64,000 bases of DNA from Anaerolineae bacterium (GCA_013178295.1 JABLWW010000008.1:124001-188000); one strand, 5' to 3'; numbered from the stretch's first letter, positions 27,156-36,381 are shown. Notes: generated from the letters alone by a model not told the origin. Made by a program: numbers and translations.

Positions 27156-28862
27156 ATGGATAAACTGGAAATTTATAAGCGCGCAGTTTCGCCGCTCCCT
27201 TTGCGTTATCAGTTATGGCCGCTATATGGGGCAGGCTTTGAAAATATGGGTGTCAATGGCAAACCGATTGAGGTGCCTATGCCATCCGTTGGGTCGGACG
27301 AACTGCTCATTCGGCATGACGCCTGCGGCTTGTGTTTTTCGGACACAAAAGTGATTGACCAGGGGGAAGCACACCCGCGCATTCAGCGGGATATGAAAAA
27401 GGAACCGGTGGTGCTGGGTCATGAAGTGTGCTTTACAGTGGTAGATGTGGGCGAGAACCTGCGCGGGCAGTATCGTGTGGGGGATCGCTTTACTCTGGAA
27501 ACGGATATTGTATATCAGGGTGTTGGGATGGCGTATGGTTACCTGATCCAGGGAGGGCTGTCACAGTATTCTATTATTGATCAGCGCATTATGCAAAGCG
27601 ATCATGGCAATTATCTCATTGCCGTTTCGCCTGAGCGCAGTTATGCCGAGATAGCGCTTGCTGAGCCATGGGCTTGTGTGGTGGCTGCATACCGCTTGGA
27701 ATACCGCACTGGGATCAAAGCGGGAGGAACGTTGTGGGTAATTGGCAGCGGCGGGAGAAAAGCATATACCATCAGCGCCGGTTTTGATGAGATTTCCCAT
27801 CCGGCACGGCTGATGCTGACCAATATCCCGGAGGGGTTTGCATCCTGGCTGAAAGCGCGGGCAAGGCAGCTTGGGGTTGAAGTTCTTGACGTTCCGGATG
27901 TTGCCGCGCCGCCGCTGGATCAGGTGGATGATATCGTTTTGCTCGGAGCTGACGCTGATCTGGTCGAAAAGGTTAGTCCGCGTCTGGCATATTTTGGTGT
28001 TATGGTTTTAATGGACGATCAGCCCATGCCGCGTAAAACGGCTGTGGATGTGGGCAGAATACACTACAACCGCTGGGTGTATCTTGGAAGTCAAGGCAGC
28101 GATGTCAGCGCGGCATATCGGGATGTGCCGGTGCGGTCTGCGCTGCGCCCCGGCGGACGGGCGTGGTTTATTGGCGCTGCAGGCCCTATGGGACGTATGC
28201 ATGTCCAGCGGGCGATTCAGTTTTCTGATCCGCCAGCAACGATTGTGTGTACCGATGTCAGCGACCAACGGCTGGAAGAACTATGCACCAGCTTTGGGGA
28301 AGAGGCGCGTGCAAAGGGTGTTGAGTGGATTTGTCTCAACCCTCTCAAGAAGGCAGAATATGAGCGGGGGATGGAGCGTTTTCGACAGGATGGTTTTGAT
28401 GATATTGTGGTTATGGTGCCTTCCCCTGCGATCATTGCGGATGCTTATGGCTGGCTGGCGAAGCGCGGGGTGATGAATGTTTTTGCAGGCGTGGCGCGTG
28501 GCACTTTAGCCCAGATTGACCTGAGTGATGCGTATCGAAAGGACACGCGGGTGATTGGGCATTCCGCCTCGGTGATGAGCGATATGGAACTGGTGTTACA
28601 GAAGACCAATTGTGGTGAACTGTCTCCGATCCGTTCGGTGGCAGCGATTGGTTCGTTGAGTGCAGCGTTGGAAGGTTTGCGGGCGGTCAAAGAAGCCAGG
28701 ATACCGGGTAAAATCCTGATATATCCTCATATTCGCGAATTCCCTTTGACGGTGCTGCCGGATTTGAAGGATAAGCTGCCGACGGTCTTTGCTCGACTAC
28801 ATGCCGGGCGTGAGTGGACCAAGGAAGCAGAAGAAGAATTTTTGCGCTTGATGTTGCCGTGA
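27156..28862 (+). CDS. Oversized zinc-type dehydrogenase with two Rossmann units
   Basis: 568 residues, against about 340-400 for ordinary medium-chain dehydrogenases. N-terminal GroES-like domain (about 15-180) with DACGLCFSDTKV (catalytic Cys) and VLGHEV (His); no structural-zinc Cys cluster. Then a first Rossmann-like unit (about 192-330; LWVIGSGGRKAY, DDIVLLGADADLVEKV, RIHYNRWVYLGSQGSD) and a second (about 345-500; RAWFIGAAGPMGRMHVQRAI, DDIVVMVPSPAII, RVIGHSASVMSD). It distantly resembles L-sorbose-1-phosphate reductase-type enzymes (inference). In the rhamnose operon it may act on lactaldehyde or a sugar phosphate. Confidence 0.75.
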   Translation: MDKLEIYKRAVSPLPLRYQLWPLYGAGFENMGVNGKPIEVPMPSVGSDELLIRHDACGLCFSDTKVIDQGEAHPRIQRDMKKEPVVLGHEVCFTVVDVGENLRGQYRVGDRFTLETDIVYQGVGMAYGYLIQGGLSQYSIIDQRIMQSDHGNYLIAVSPERSYAEIALAEPWACVVAAYRLEYRTGIKAGGTLWVIGSGGRKAYTISAGFDEISHPARLMLTNIPEGFASWLKARARQLGVEVLDVPDVAAPPLDQVDDIVLLGADADLVEKVSPRLAYFGVMVLMDDQPMPRKTAVDVGRIHYNRWVYLGSQGSDVSAAYRDVPVRSALRPGGRAWFIGAAGPMGRMHVQRAIQFSDPPATIVCTDVSDQRLEELCTSFGEEARAKGVEWICLNPLKKAEYERGMERFRQDGFDDIVVMVPSPAIIADAYGWLAKRGVMNVFAGVARGTLAQIDLSDAYRKDTRVIGHSASVMSDMELVLQKTNCGELSPIRSVAAIGSLSAALEGLRAVKEARIPGKILIYPHIREFPLTVLPDLKDKLPTVFARLHAGREWTKEAEEEFLRLMLP

Positions 28863-28874
28863 TGGAGGTGATCG

Positions 28875-29888
28875 GTGAAGGTATTGCGACTTTACGCGGC
28901 ACATGATTTGCGCCTGGATGATGACTCCGTTCCGCAACCTGCTGCTGGCGAGGTGCTGGTGCGGGTTACGGCGGTGAGCCTGTGCGGATCAGATTTGCAC
29001 TGGTTTTCGGAGGGAGGAATTGGACCTGCCCGTGTGGAGGAGGGCCCCGTCACGCTGGGACATGAAATGGCAGGGATAATTTCTAGCGGTGATCACCGGG
29101 GACAACGTGTTGCCATAGACCCTGCGATTCCCTGTGGTGTGTGTGAGTTCTGTCAGCAGGGCAACCCGAATTTTTGTGAGCGGCTGCGCTTTGCGGGCGA
29201 TGGCACAACCGATGGTGGTTTGCGGGAGTATATTGTCTGGCCAGAACGCTGTTTGTATCCCCTGCCAGATTCGATTGGTGATGCCGAAGCGGCTTTACTT
29301 GAGGCGCTGGGAATTGCTTTGCATAGCGCCGACCTGTGTCATTTTAGGGCGGCGATGCGTGTGGGAATCTTTGGCTGTGGGCCGATTGGGCTATTGATGG
29401 TGCAGATGGCGCGTCTTTCGGGTGCTGTTCAGATTATTGCCACAGACCGCCTGCCGCATCGTTTGGAAGCTGCCCGCGCCTATGGTGCTACGCATACATT
29501 TCTATCGGACGGCGGCGGGGAGAATGAGGCGGTTTTGGGCTGCACCGGTGGGCGCGGGGTGGATGTGGCTGTTGAGGCGGCTGGCGAAAATGCTGCGGTT
29601 GAGACGTCCATTGCTGCCTGCAAACCCGGCGGGCGGGTGGTGCTGATAGGCATACCGGCTGACGATCGTACTGTTTTCAATGCTTCTGTGGCGCGGCGAA
29701 AGGGGCTGACGATAAAAATTTGTCGTCGGATGAAACACACTTACCCGCGGGCGATTGCTTTGGTGCAAAGTGGTTTGGTGGATGTTCGTTCTCTGATCAC
29801 CCATCGCTACCCACTTGGGCAGGCAAACGAGGCTTTTGCTCAAGCCGAAAAACGCACAGGTATAAAGGTTGTTCTGGAAATGAAATAG
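28875..29888 (+). CDS. Zinc-dependent polyol/sugar dehydrogenase (MDR family)
   Basis: 337 residues from GTG 28875, with GGAGGTGATC before it. Classical medium-chain dehydrogenase: catalytic zinc CGSDLHW and GHEMAG, structural-zinc cysteines CGVCEFCQQGNPNFC (about 89-103), NAD-binding GIFGCGPIGLL (about 163), and an acidic residue after beta-2 (ATDRLPHR). Closest in pattern to L-idonate 5-dehydrogenase and sorbitol dehydrogenases. Follows the oversized dehydrogenase by 12 bp. Substrate not determinable; lactaldehyde, polyols or aldonates are options. Confidence 0.87.
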   Translation: MKVLRLYAAHDLRLDDDSVPQPAAGEVLVRVTAVSLCGSDLHWFSEGGIGPARVEEGPVTLGHEMAGIISSGDHRGQRVAIDPAIPCGVCEFCQQGNPNFCERLRFAGDGTTDGGLREYIVWPERCLYPLPDSIGDAEAALLEALGIALHSADLCHFRAAMRVGIFGCGPIGLLMVQMARLSGAVQIIATDRLPHRLEAARAYGATHTFLSDGGGENEAVLGCTGGRGVDVAVEAAGENAAVETSIAACKPGGRVVLIGIPADDRTVFNASVARRKGLTIKICRRMKHTYPRAIALVQSGLVDVRSLITHRYPLGQANEAFAQAEKRTGIKVVLEMK

Positions 29889-29951
29889 AGCCTCCGGTAT
29901 GGGCATGGTTTCCTGTTGATGATTTTGTTCGGGTGAAGGAAGATTGAACTG

Positions 29952-30752
29952 ATGGAAAAGCAACTACAAGATCGCATCGCAATTGTTACTGGCGGCGCCC
30001 AGGGGTTGGGGCAGGCTATCTGCTTGCGGCTGGCAAGGGAGGGCTGCCATGTGGTTGTGGCGGATGTGCAGAAGGAAAAGGCGCAGGAGACTGCTCGAAT
30101 GATCATGACAGACACTGGGTCTCGTGCTCTGGCGTTGAAGGTGGATGTGACCGACGAGCATCAAGTGGAGCAGATGGTTGGGCAGACGGTGAAGGAGTTT
30201 GGGCGTCTGGATATCCTCGTTGCCAATGCGGGGATTCTGATTGCCGAAGAAATTACCGAGTTCCCGGCTGAAAAATGGCGCGCGGTGATGATGGTTAATC
30301 TGTTTGGATATTTTTTGACTGCAAAACATGCTGCGCGGGTCATGAAAGCTCAGCGTAAGGGGGTCATCATTGAGATTAACTCGAAGTCTGGAAAGAAAGG
30401 CAGTTTCAAAAATTCAGCATACGCCGCGTCTAAATTTGGTGGGATTGGTCTGACACAGAGCATTGCGCTTGAGCTGGCGGAACACGGGGTGCGAGTCAAC
30501 GCGGTGTGCCCTGGTAATCTTCTTGATTCGCCCCTGTGGACTGAAGGACCAAACTCTCTTTTTAAGCAATATGCCCGTAAGTGGGGCATTACTGAGGAAG
30601 AAGTGCGCAAGAAGTACATTGATCAGGTGCCCATGAAGCGCCCATGTACCTATGAAGACGTGTGCAATGTGGTGGTCTTTCTGGCTTCGGATCAATCGAG
30701 TTATATGACCGGGCAGGCAATCAACGTGACTGGCGGGCAGGAGATGCGGTGA
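29952..30752 (+). CDS. SDR resembling sorbitol-6-phosphate 2-dehydrogenase
   Basis: 266 residues. SDR motifs TGGAQGLG, NAGI and YAASK with Ser in INSKSGK. Beyond the general fold, the run INSKSGKKGSFKNSAYAASK, then GGIGLTQS, GNLLDSPLW, DQVPMKR and the terminal TGQAINVTGGQ closely follow enterobacterial SrlD as I remember it, so a polyol-phosphate or related dehydrogenase is likely. No PTS genes that would make sorbitol-6-phosphate are in the window. Its final GTGA forms the start/stop overlap with the DUF89 gene. Confidence 0.83.
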   Translation: MEKQLQDRIAIVTGGAQGLGQAICLRLAREGCHVVVADVQKEKAQETARMIMTDTGSRALALKVDVTDEHQVEQMVGQTVKEFGRLDILVANAGILIAEEITEFPAEKWRAVMMVNLFGYFLTAKHAARVMKAQRKGVIIEINSKSGKKGSFKNSAYAASKFGGIGLTQSIALELAEHGVRVNAVCPGNLLDSPLWTEGPNSLFKQYARKWGITEEEVRKKYIDQVPMKRPCTYEDVCNVVVFLASDQSSYMTGQAINVTGGQEMR

Positions 30753-31936
30753 ATCTGCCCTCCCCTTTGATGACATCTGAGATCGGTTCGTATGCGCGTG
30801 CTACGATCCTGCAGCGTAAGCCGCAAATCATCAGTCAGGTGTTAGAGGACAACGCCTACCCGTTGGAAATTGTGCGCGCGGTGAAAGAGTTTGCTGATGA
30901 GATCGCCTCGCGCCCATTGCAACCGTTGGTTGAGGATGCCCCGGACGTCAATGCATGGAACGCTGAGCTGCAAAAGTATGCTGGAAAAACCTGGCTGGAA
31001 ATCCCCTGGTATTTCGCCGAAACATTCTTTTACCGCCGCCTGCTGGAGGCAGTACGCTATTTTCAACCTGGTGTGTGGTATCGCTGTGACCCGTTTGCCA
31101 GCGCGAAGCAGCGCCAGATTGAGGGCGATATTGCCCGGCTTTGCTCCGAATGGCAGGACATAGATGACCTTCCGCCAAAAAGCGCTTTTGAGACCCTTGT
31201 ATATTCCTCACTGTGGGGCAACCGCGCAGATTTAAGCAATTTTGATATCCGCCGCGAAGCAATCAGCGGCGCGGCGGCAGGCAATGAAAAACGGCATGTG
31301 TTAATAGATCATGCACACGATCTGTATACCCTGCTCTCTGCAGGAGTGCCACGCGTGGATTTCATTGCTGATAATGCGGGTGTTGACGTTCTCTTTGACC
31401 TGGTGCTGGCGGATTTTCTTCTAAGGCAGGCTTGGACGGACAATGTCGTGTTTCATCTAAAAAATCAGCCTTTTTTTGTCTCGGATGCCATGCCAGATGA
31501 TGTGCTGGCAATGGTCAATGTGTTGCTAAAGAACCCTCAGACTGCTTTCTGTGAGTTGGGCGCACGTCTCGAAGGGCATCTTGCAACAGGAAAACTGGCT
31601 CTGCGCGATGACCCTTTCTGGACAAGCTGGAAAATGTACCGTCAAATGCCAGCGCATTTACAGGCAGAGCTAGCCAATGCTGGTCTGGTTTTTATCAAGG
31701 GGGATGTGAATTATCGCCGTTTGTTGGACGACGCACACTGGCAGCACACGGCGCGGATGGAGGAGATTGCTGCTTATTTCCCTACGCCGTTTGTTATCCT
31801 GCGGACGCTTAAGAGCGAGATCATGGTGGGATTACAGCCTGGACAGGCAGAAGCTTTACGCAATGAAGACCCTGAATGGCTGCTGAATGGCAAACGCGGC
31901 GTGATACAGCTTGTCTTGCCATCCGGGTGTTCCTGA
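30749..31936 (+). CDS. DUF89/ARMT1-type metal-dependent phosphatase
   Basis: 395 residues from GTG 30749, chosen because it overlaps the SDR stop (GTGA) and has CAGGAG in front; an upstream in-frame start at 30662 would overlap the SDR by 90 bp. DUF89 signatures: FIADNAGVDVLFDL (Asp-Asn metal site, about 201-214) and FIKGDVNYRRLLDD (about 313-326). These match the subfamily of damage-control phosphatases that includes human ARMT1. They dephosphorylate aberrant or excess sugar phosphates such as fructose-1-phosphate, which makes sense at the end of a sugar-phosphate-generating operon. Last gene before the terminator. Confidence 0.85.
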   Translation: MNLPSPLMTSEIGSYARATILQRKPQIISQVLEDNAYPLEIVRAVKEFADEIASRPLQPLVEDAPDVNAWNAELQKYAGKTWLEIPWYFAETFFYRRLLEAVRYFQPGVWYRCDPFASAKQRQIEGDIARLCSEWQDIDDLPPKSAFETLVYSSLWGNRADLSNFDIRREAISGAAAGNEKRHVLIDHAHDLYTLLSAGVPRVDFIADNAGVDVLFDLVLADFLLRQAWTDNVVFHLKNQPFFVSDAMPDDVLAMVNVLLKNPQTAFCELGARLEGHLATGKLALRDDPFWTSWKMYRQMPAHLQAELANAGLVFIKGDVNYRRLLDDAHWQHTARMEEIAAYFPTPFVILRTLKSEIMVGLQPGQAEALRNEDPEWLLNGKRGVIQLVLPSGCS

Positions 31937-31956
31937 CATTAAAAAATTAAGAGACT

Positions 31957-32005
31957 GCGCAAACACCGTTTGGGATACCCAACGGTGTTTGCGCTATTGT
32001 CTTTT
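31957..32005 (+). terminator. Terminator of the rhamnose transporter/catabolism operon
   Basis: GCGCAAACACCGTT..GGG (31957-31974) pairs with CCCAACGGTGTTTGCGC (31978-31994) with one bulged base and a 3-base loop, followed by TATTGTCTTTT. Strong and long; it closes the unit started at 16645. Confidence 0.85.
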
Positions 32006-32078
32006 GGGGCTTTTGATGTATGATAGTTATGATAGCTAGTGAAGTTAGTCGTAATATGGGCGGTGCGCAGGGTGCAGG

Positions 32079-34532
32079 ATGAACGTAGGGCAGCCGAGAA
32101 GATGGTCTGATCGGTTATGGGTACGCCTGGTATTATTTTCTGCGGCGTATCTGTTTGCCGCGTGGCTGGGTAGAGCATTCTCATTCAATCTCGATGACCG
32201 GCCGCCAGCTTTTGTAACCTTTTGGCCTCCTGCCGGGCTTTTAGTGGGTGTGCTGCTCATGCAGCCAGTGCGTCTGTGGGGCTGGTTTTTTGTGGCAGCC
32301 CTTCCTTCCCACCTGATCTATTATGGTCTGTATCATCACACCCCGTTATGGGTGAACTTCCTGTTTTTTCTTTGCGCAGCGATTGAGGCGCTGGTGGGGG
32401 CTGGGCTTATCAGACGTCTCAACCCTGGGCGTTTTACTATGTTGTCGGTGAGAGAAGTCTCCAGCCTGATGTTCTTTTCCGCTGTGTTCAGCACCGCGCT
32501 GGGAGCGTTGATAGGTGCAGGGGTATCCTCTTTAGCTGACGCGCGCCAGTTTTTGCCAGCCTGGCAGATATGGTGGGCGGCGGATGCATTGGGGGTGATT
32601 GTGTTTGCGCCTCTGCTGATTGTGTTGCTGGATTATCGCATCTATATGACCTGGCCGCGCCGAAAGTGGCACTGGCAGCAGGTGGTTGTGTTTTCGGTAG
32701 TGTTTGTTTTCCTGGTGTGGTATGTCTTTCAATACACCGATGCATTTGTCTATCTGGATGAATTGTTAATCCTGTTGGTTTTGCTTCGTTTAGCAGTGCT
32801 GACAGGCCCAATAGGGGCAGTGCTGGGTGTACTTTACCTGGCGCTTGTGGTCGTTTATCAAACAATGCTGGGGGTTGGGGATTTGGCTATCCTGTACCCT
32901 TCTGTTGCTTCGCTAACTACAGCGCTGCTGGCGTACCTGGGTGTCCCCGTTTTTATTGTGTACGCGATGACAGCCGCCATTGCAGAACGCCAGCGTGTTT
33001 TCTCTGAACTGATGGAGAGCAAACGGCAGTACGAATTTCTGATTGAAAATCAGGGAGAGGGCATAGGGATTGTAGATGCTGATGAAAAGTTTTTATTCTG
33101 TAACCGTGCCGCTGAGCAGATTTTTGGTGTTGGAGTGGGACAGCTGGTAGGAAGAAATTTGCGCGAGTTTCTCAAACCGAACCAACTGATGGAGGTGCTG
33201 CAACAAACCCAAAAACGGCGCGCGGGAGAATCCAGCGAGTACGAGCTGGAGATTCGCCGTCCGGATGGTCAGGCGCGCTGGCTGTTGGTAACTGCCACAC
33301 CGCGTTTTGATGAAACCGGGGCGTTTACAGGCACCTATGGTGTGTTTCGCGATATTACCAGCCGCAAGTTTGCCGAAGAGGTTATGCGCCAGAATGAACA
33401 GCTTTTTAAGCAGTTCTTTGAATTATCGCCCATCGGTGTGGCGGTTACTTCTCTGGAAGGACGTTATTTATATGTCAATCGCAGATTATGCGACGCTTTG
33501 GGGTATTCTGAGCAGGAGCTATTGAGGTTGTCGTATGAGGATGTCTCTTACCGCGATGAGGCTGAACTGCAGAAGAATCGAGAATTACGTCAGGCGTTGC
33601 TCAAAGGCGAAATCTCTGAATTTGAAATAGAAAAGCGCTTCGTCAGAAAAAGCGGCGAGGTGTTGTGTGTTATTCTGCGGGTAACGCTTGTGTGTGATTC
33701 ACAAAGCACGCCTTTGTATTACATTGGCCAGTTTCTGGATATTACCGAGCGCAAGAAACTGGAAGCAGAAGTGCTTTTGGCGCAGAGGATGGCAGGGTTG
33801 GGAACGCTGGCGGGCGGAGTTGCGCACGAGATCAATACTCCCCTGCAAATTATTGTTGGGTCGAGTGAGACCCTGATAAAAAGGCTGCGTGAAGGGGTTC
33901 TGGACAACGATAAACTGCTGCGTGGGCTGGAGAGAATCAATCAAAGCGCTTGGCGTGTGGCTGAAATTATTCGCTCACTGATGATGTATGCACATCCTTC
34001 TGCTGACGTGCGCCAGTGGGCAAATCTCAATGATGTGATACGTGATACGTTGCTTCTGATGGAATATCAGCTTAAGAGCTGGTCGAATGTCACAGTACAG
34101 ACTGACCTCGCGGCGGATTTGCCTCAGTTATATTGTGAGCGCGGGCAGATATCCCAGATGTTGATCAATCTTTTGAACAATGCCCACGACGCAATCCCTC
34201 AGGGAGGAGAGATTATTCTGCGCACGCAATATGATGCTGAATCACGCTGTATTCTTCTTCAGGTCAGTGATGATGGGGAAGGGATACCGCCGCAGATTCG
34301 GGACAAAATATTTGATCCGTTTTTTACCACCAAAGAAGTCGGCAAGGGGACAGGCTTGGGGCTTTCTATTGTGGCAGGGATTGTCAAAGCGCATTCAGGA
34401 AAGATCAGTGTCGAAAGTGCTCCTGGCAGAGGAACGACCATCACTGTCTCCTTTACGCAAGATGTGCAAGTGGAAGAAGCCGAAAGGACGGCAAGGCAGG
34501 ATGATTCTGCTGGGCGTTATGATGGGGGTTGA
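32079..34532 (+). CDS. MASE1-PAS-PAS sensor histidine kinase
   Basis: 817 residues. N-terminal MASE1 membrane sensor with about eight hydrophobic segments (residues 15-310; FWPPAGLLVGVL). Two PAS domains (about 320-435, with GIGIVDADEKFLFCNRAAEQIFG; and about 440-560, with SPIGVAVTSLEGRYLYVNRRL), each ending in a PAC-like stretch. Dimerisation/phospho-acceptor segment GGVAHEINTPLQ (His about 584). HATPase_c with N-box NLLNNAHDAI, G1 DDGEGIPP, F-box FDPFFTTK and G2 GTGLGLSI. No receiver domain and no response-regulator gene adjacent, so its partner is elsewhere. Starts 74 bp after the preceding terminator. Confidence 0.93.
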   Translation: MNVGQPRRWSDRLWVRLVLFSAAYLFAAWLGRAFSFNLDDRPPAFVTFWPPAGLLVGVLLMQPVRLWGWFFVAALPSHLIYYGLYHHTPLWVNFLFFLCAAIEALVGAGLIRRLNPGRFTMLSVREVSSLMFFSAVFSTALGALIGAGVSSLADARQFLPAWQIWWAADALGVIVFAPLLIVLLDYRIYMTWPRRKWHWQQVVVFSVVFVFLVWYVFQYTDAFVYLDELLILLVLLRLAVLTGPIGAVLGVLYLALVVVYQTMLGVGDLAILYPSVASLTTALLAYLGVPVFIVYAMTAAIAERQRVFSELMESKRQYEFLIENQGEGIGIVDADEKFLFCNRAAEQIFGVGVGQLVGRNLREFLKPNQLMEVLQQTQKRRAGESSEYELEIRRPDGQARWLLVTATPRFDETGAFTGTYGVFRDITSRKFAEEVMRQNEQLFKQFFELSPIGVAVTSLEGRYLYVNRRLCDALGYSEQELLRLSYEDVSYRDEAELQKNRELRQALLKGEISEFEIEKRFVRKSGEVLCVILRVTLVCDSQSTPLYYIGQFLDITERKKLEAEVLLAQRMAGLGTLAGGVAHEINTPLQIIVGSSETLIKRLREGVLDNDKLLRGLERINQSAWRVAEIIRSLMMYAHPSADVRQWANLNDVIRDTLLLMEYQLKSWSNVTVQTDLAADLPQLYCERGQISQMLINLLNNAHDAIPQGGEIILRTQYDAESRCILLQVSDDGEGIPPQIRDKIFDPFFTTKEVGKGTGLGLSIVAGIVKAHSGKISVESAPGRGTTITVSFTQDVQVEEAERTARQDDSAGRYDGG

Positions 34533-34698
34533 TCTTGCTGCTATGAGAGGAAATGTTCCCTGGTGTTTGTCATCCCGAATTATAGGCTGTAGTTTGGCGT
34601 TATAATAACCCGATTGCGCTCTCTTCTTCAGCCCGATGACATATCTGCTGGCGGAGGGGGATTTGGAAAGACGCCATTTTTTCGGATAGGGTATCAGA

Positions 34699-35451
34699 AT
34701 GCAAGTTAAAGGGAAAACAGCATTGGTTACAGGGGCCCAACGCAGGTTGGGACGGCGCATTGCGTTGGGTTTGGCAGAGGCAGGGGCAAATCTTGTTGTG
34801 GCGCATTATGAAGAGCATGATCTGGCGGCAAGCGCGGTTCGCGAGGCGTGCGATATGGGGGTGGAAGTTATACGGGTGGAAATTAACCTTGCTGACAAAG
34901 ACAGCATCCGCAACGCTGCTCATGAGGCTTTGGAACACTTTGGCTGTATTGACATTCTGGTCAACAGCGCCTCTTTTTATCAAAAAACGCCGTTTCCGAA
35001 TGTGGATACCAGCAACTGGGAGACTTCGCTGGCGATCATTCTCAATGGGCCGTTTTACCTTTCAAATGAGCTGGCGCCCAAAATGTTGGAAAAGGGTGAG
35101 GGAGTGATTATCAATATTACAGACCTGTCAGTGTGGGAAGCCTGGCCGCAGTACACGGGTCATTGTGTGGCAAAAGCTGGGCTGTGGGCATTGACGCGCC
35201 AGATGGCGCTGGAACTGGCGCCGCATGTGCGGGTAAATGCTATTGCGCCGGGCCCTATGATCCCGCCTGTGGACTATGACGAGGCGAAAATCGCCCGTAC
35301 AGCGGACAAAACGTTGATGAATCGCTGGGGCGACCCGGCGGATGTGGTCAGAACGGTGCTCTATATGGTTGAGACCGATTACTTGACGGGGGAGCTGATC
35401 GCAGTGGACGGAGGACAGCGGCTTGCGCATCGCAAGTATGAAGAAGGGTAG
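34699..35451 (+). CDS. SDR-family protein with His at the catalytic Tyr position
   Basis: 250 residues. The nucleotide motif TGAQRRLGRRIA resembles the TGAxRRLG version seen in pteridine reductase/FolM-like SDRs. NSASFY replaces NNAG. In the YxxxK position the sequence is HCVAK, so the general-acid Tyr is His; a Tyr lies four residues further upstream (QYTGHCVAK). Ser is present in NITDLSVW only with shifted spacing. The C-terminal LTGELIAVDGGQRL is normal. Function is uncertain: a reductase with altered chemistry or a binding protein. Separated by 45 bp from the aldolase gene, likely co-transcribed. Confidence 0.8.
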   Translation: MQVKGKTALVTGAQRRLGRRIALGLAEAGANLVVAHYEEHDLAASAVREACDMGVEVIRVEINLADKDSIRNAAHEALEHFGCIDILVNSASFYQKTPFPNVDTSNWETSLAIILNGPFYLSNELAPKMLEKGEGVIINITDLSVWEAWPQYTGHCVAKAGLWALTRQMALELAPHVRVNAIAPGPMIPPVDYDEAKIARTADKTLMNRWGDPADVVRTVLYMVETDYLTGELIAVDGGQRLAHRKYEEG

Positions 35452-35496
35452 AAAGTTTGAAAGAGTTATATATTTTGTTTTGTCAAAAGGTGAATA

Positions 35497-36276
35497 ATGG
35501 ATAATGTTAGAAGAATGAAGCGAATCTTTCAACCGGATGGGAAAACCCTGATTATGGCGTATGAACACACAGCTATTTTTGGGCCGGGCAAAGGACTGGA
35601 AAGACCGGGCGAGACGATCCGAAAAGCAATTGCTGGTGGTGTGGATGCGGTCATGACCTCTTACGGCATTGCACGCCATTTTGCCGCCGATCTTGCTTCT
35701 GTGGGACTGGTGCTGCGCGCAGATGGTGCCGCCACAAAACTGGGAGCAGATGTAGCTGCGCCGGTGTGGTTTGGCGTTGAAGAGGCTTTGCGTTTGGGGG
35801 CGGATGCGCTGTGCGTTTCTGCCTATCCGGGTGATGTTAAAGAAATGGATACACTCAACAATCTGGTGGAAGTTACCACTGAGGCGCACATCTGGGGGCT
35901 GGCAGTTCAGGCAGAGATGGTGCCGGGGGGTATGGGTAGTTCTCCGGAATACCGCACTCTGGAAAATGTTGCCCTGGCAGCGCGAGTTGGGATTGAGCTG
36001 GGCGGCGATTGGGTCAAAATCCCTTATGTGGAACCTTTTGCTGAGGTGGTAAAAGTTTGTTTTAAGCCGGTGGTCATTATGGGCGGGCGCAAACGCGGTA
36101 CCGTGGAGGAGTTTTTAACGGAAATTAAGGCGGCAATGGATGCTGGAGCAGCCGGGGGCACGATTGGCAGAAACATCTTTGAGGCTGACGACCCGCAAGC
36201 GATGGCTGCCGCGGTAGCAGCTATCATTCATCAAGGCGTTTCAGTTGATGAAGCGCTGAGATTGGCGAAAGGATAA
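35497..36276 (+). CDS. DhnA/FbaB-type class I aldolase-family protein
   Basis: 259 residues from ATG 35497, with AAAGGTGA upstream. A DeoC/LacD/FbaB-like TIM barrel: MAYEHTAIFGPG near the start, GVDAVMTSYGIAR, GADALCVSAYPG, VQAEMVPGG, and GGDWVKIPYVE with the probable Schiff-base lysine (about residue 173), then VVIMGGRKRGT and GAAGGTIGRNIFE phosphate-binding loops. Family members include archaeal-type fructose-bisphosphate aldolase and aldolases for unusual ketose phosphates or for 3,7-dideoxy sugars. Paired with the preceding SDR; specific substrate unknown. Confidence 0.85.
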   Translation: MDNVRRMKRIFQPDGKTLIMAYEHTAIFGPGKGLERPGETIRKAIAGGVDAVMTSYGIARHFAADLASVGLVLRADGAATKLGADVAAPVWFGVEEALRLGADALCVSAYPGDVKEMDTLNNLVEVTTEAHIWGLAVQAEMVPGGMGSSPEYRTLENVALAARVGIELGGDWVKIPYVEPFAEVVKVCFKPVVIMGGRKRGTVEEFLTEIKAAMDAGAAGGTIGRNIFEADDPQAMAAAVAAIIHQGVSVDEALRLAKG

Positions 36277-36302
36277 AGCGGGCATTGTAGATTTTGCAGT
36301 GA

Positions 36303-36331
36303 TTGTTTTTTAGAAGAAATAATTGTACAAT
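36303..36331 (+). promoter_or_regulatory. Candidate promoter upstream of the lipoprotein gene
   Basis: TTGTTT (36303-36308), 17 bp spacer, TACAAT (36326-36331), 50 bp before the lipoprotein ATG, in an AT-rich gap after the aldolase gene. Confidence 0.45.
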
Positions 36332-36381
36332 GATGCTAACTGGTCTTGTCCTTGCTTAGAATATAGAAATGGAAGGGTAAA

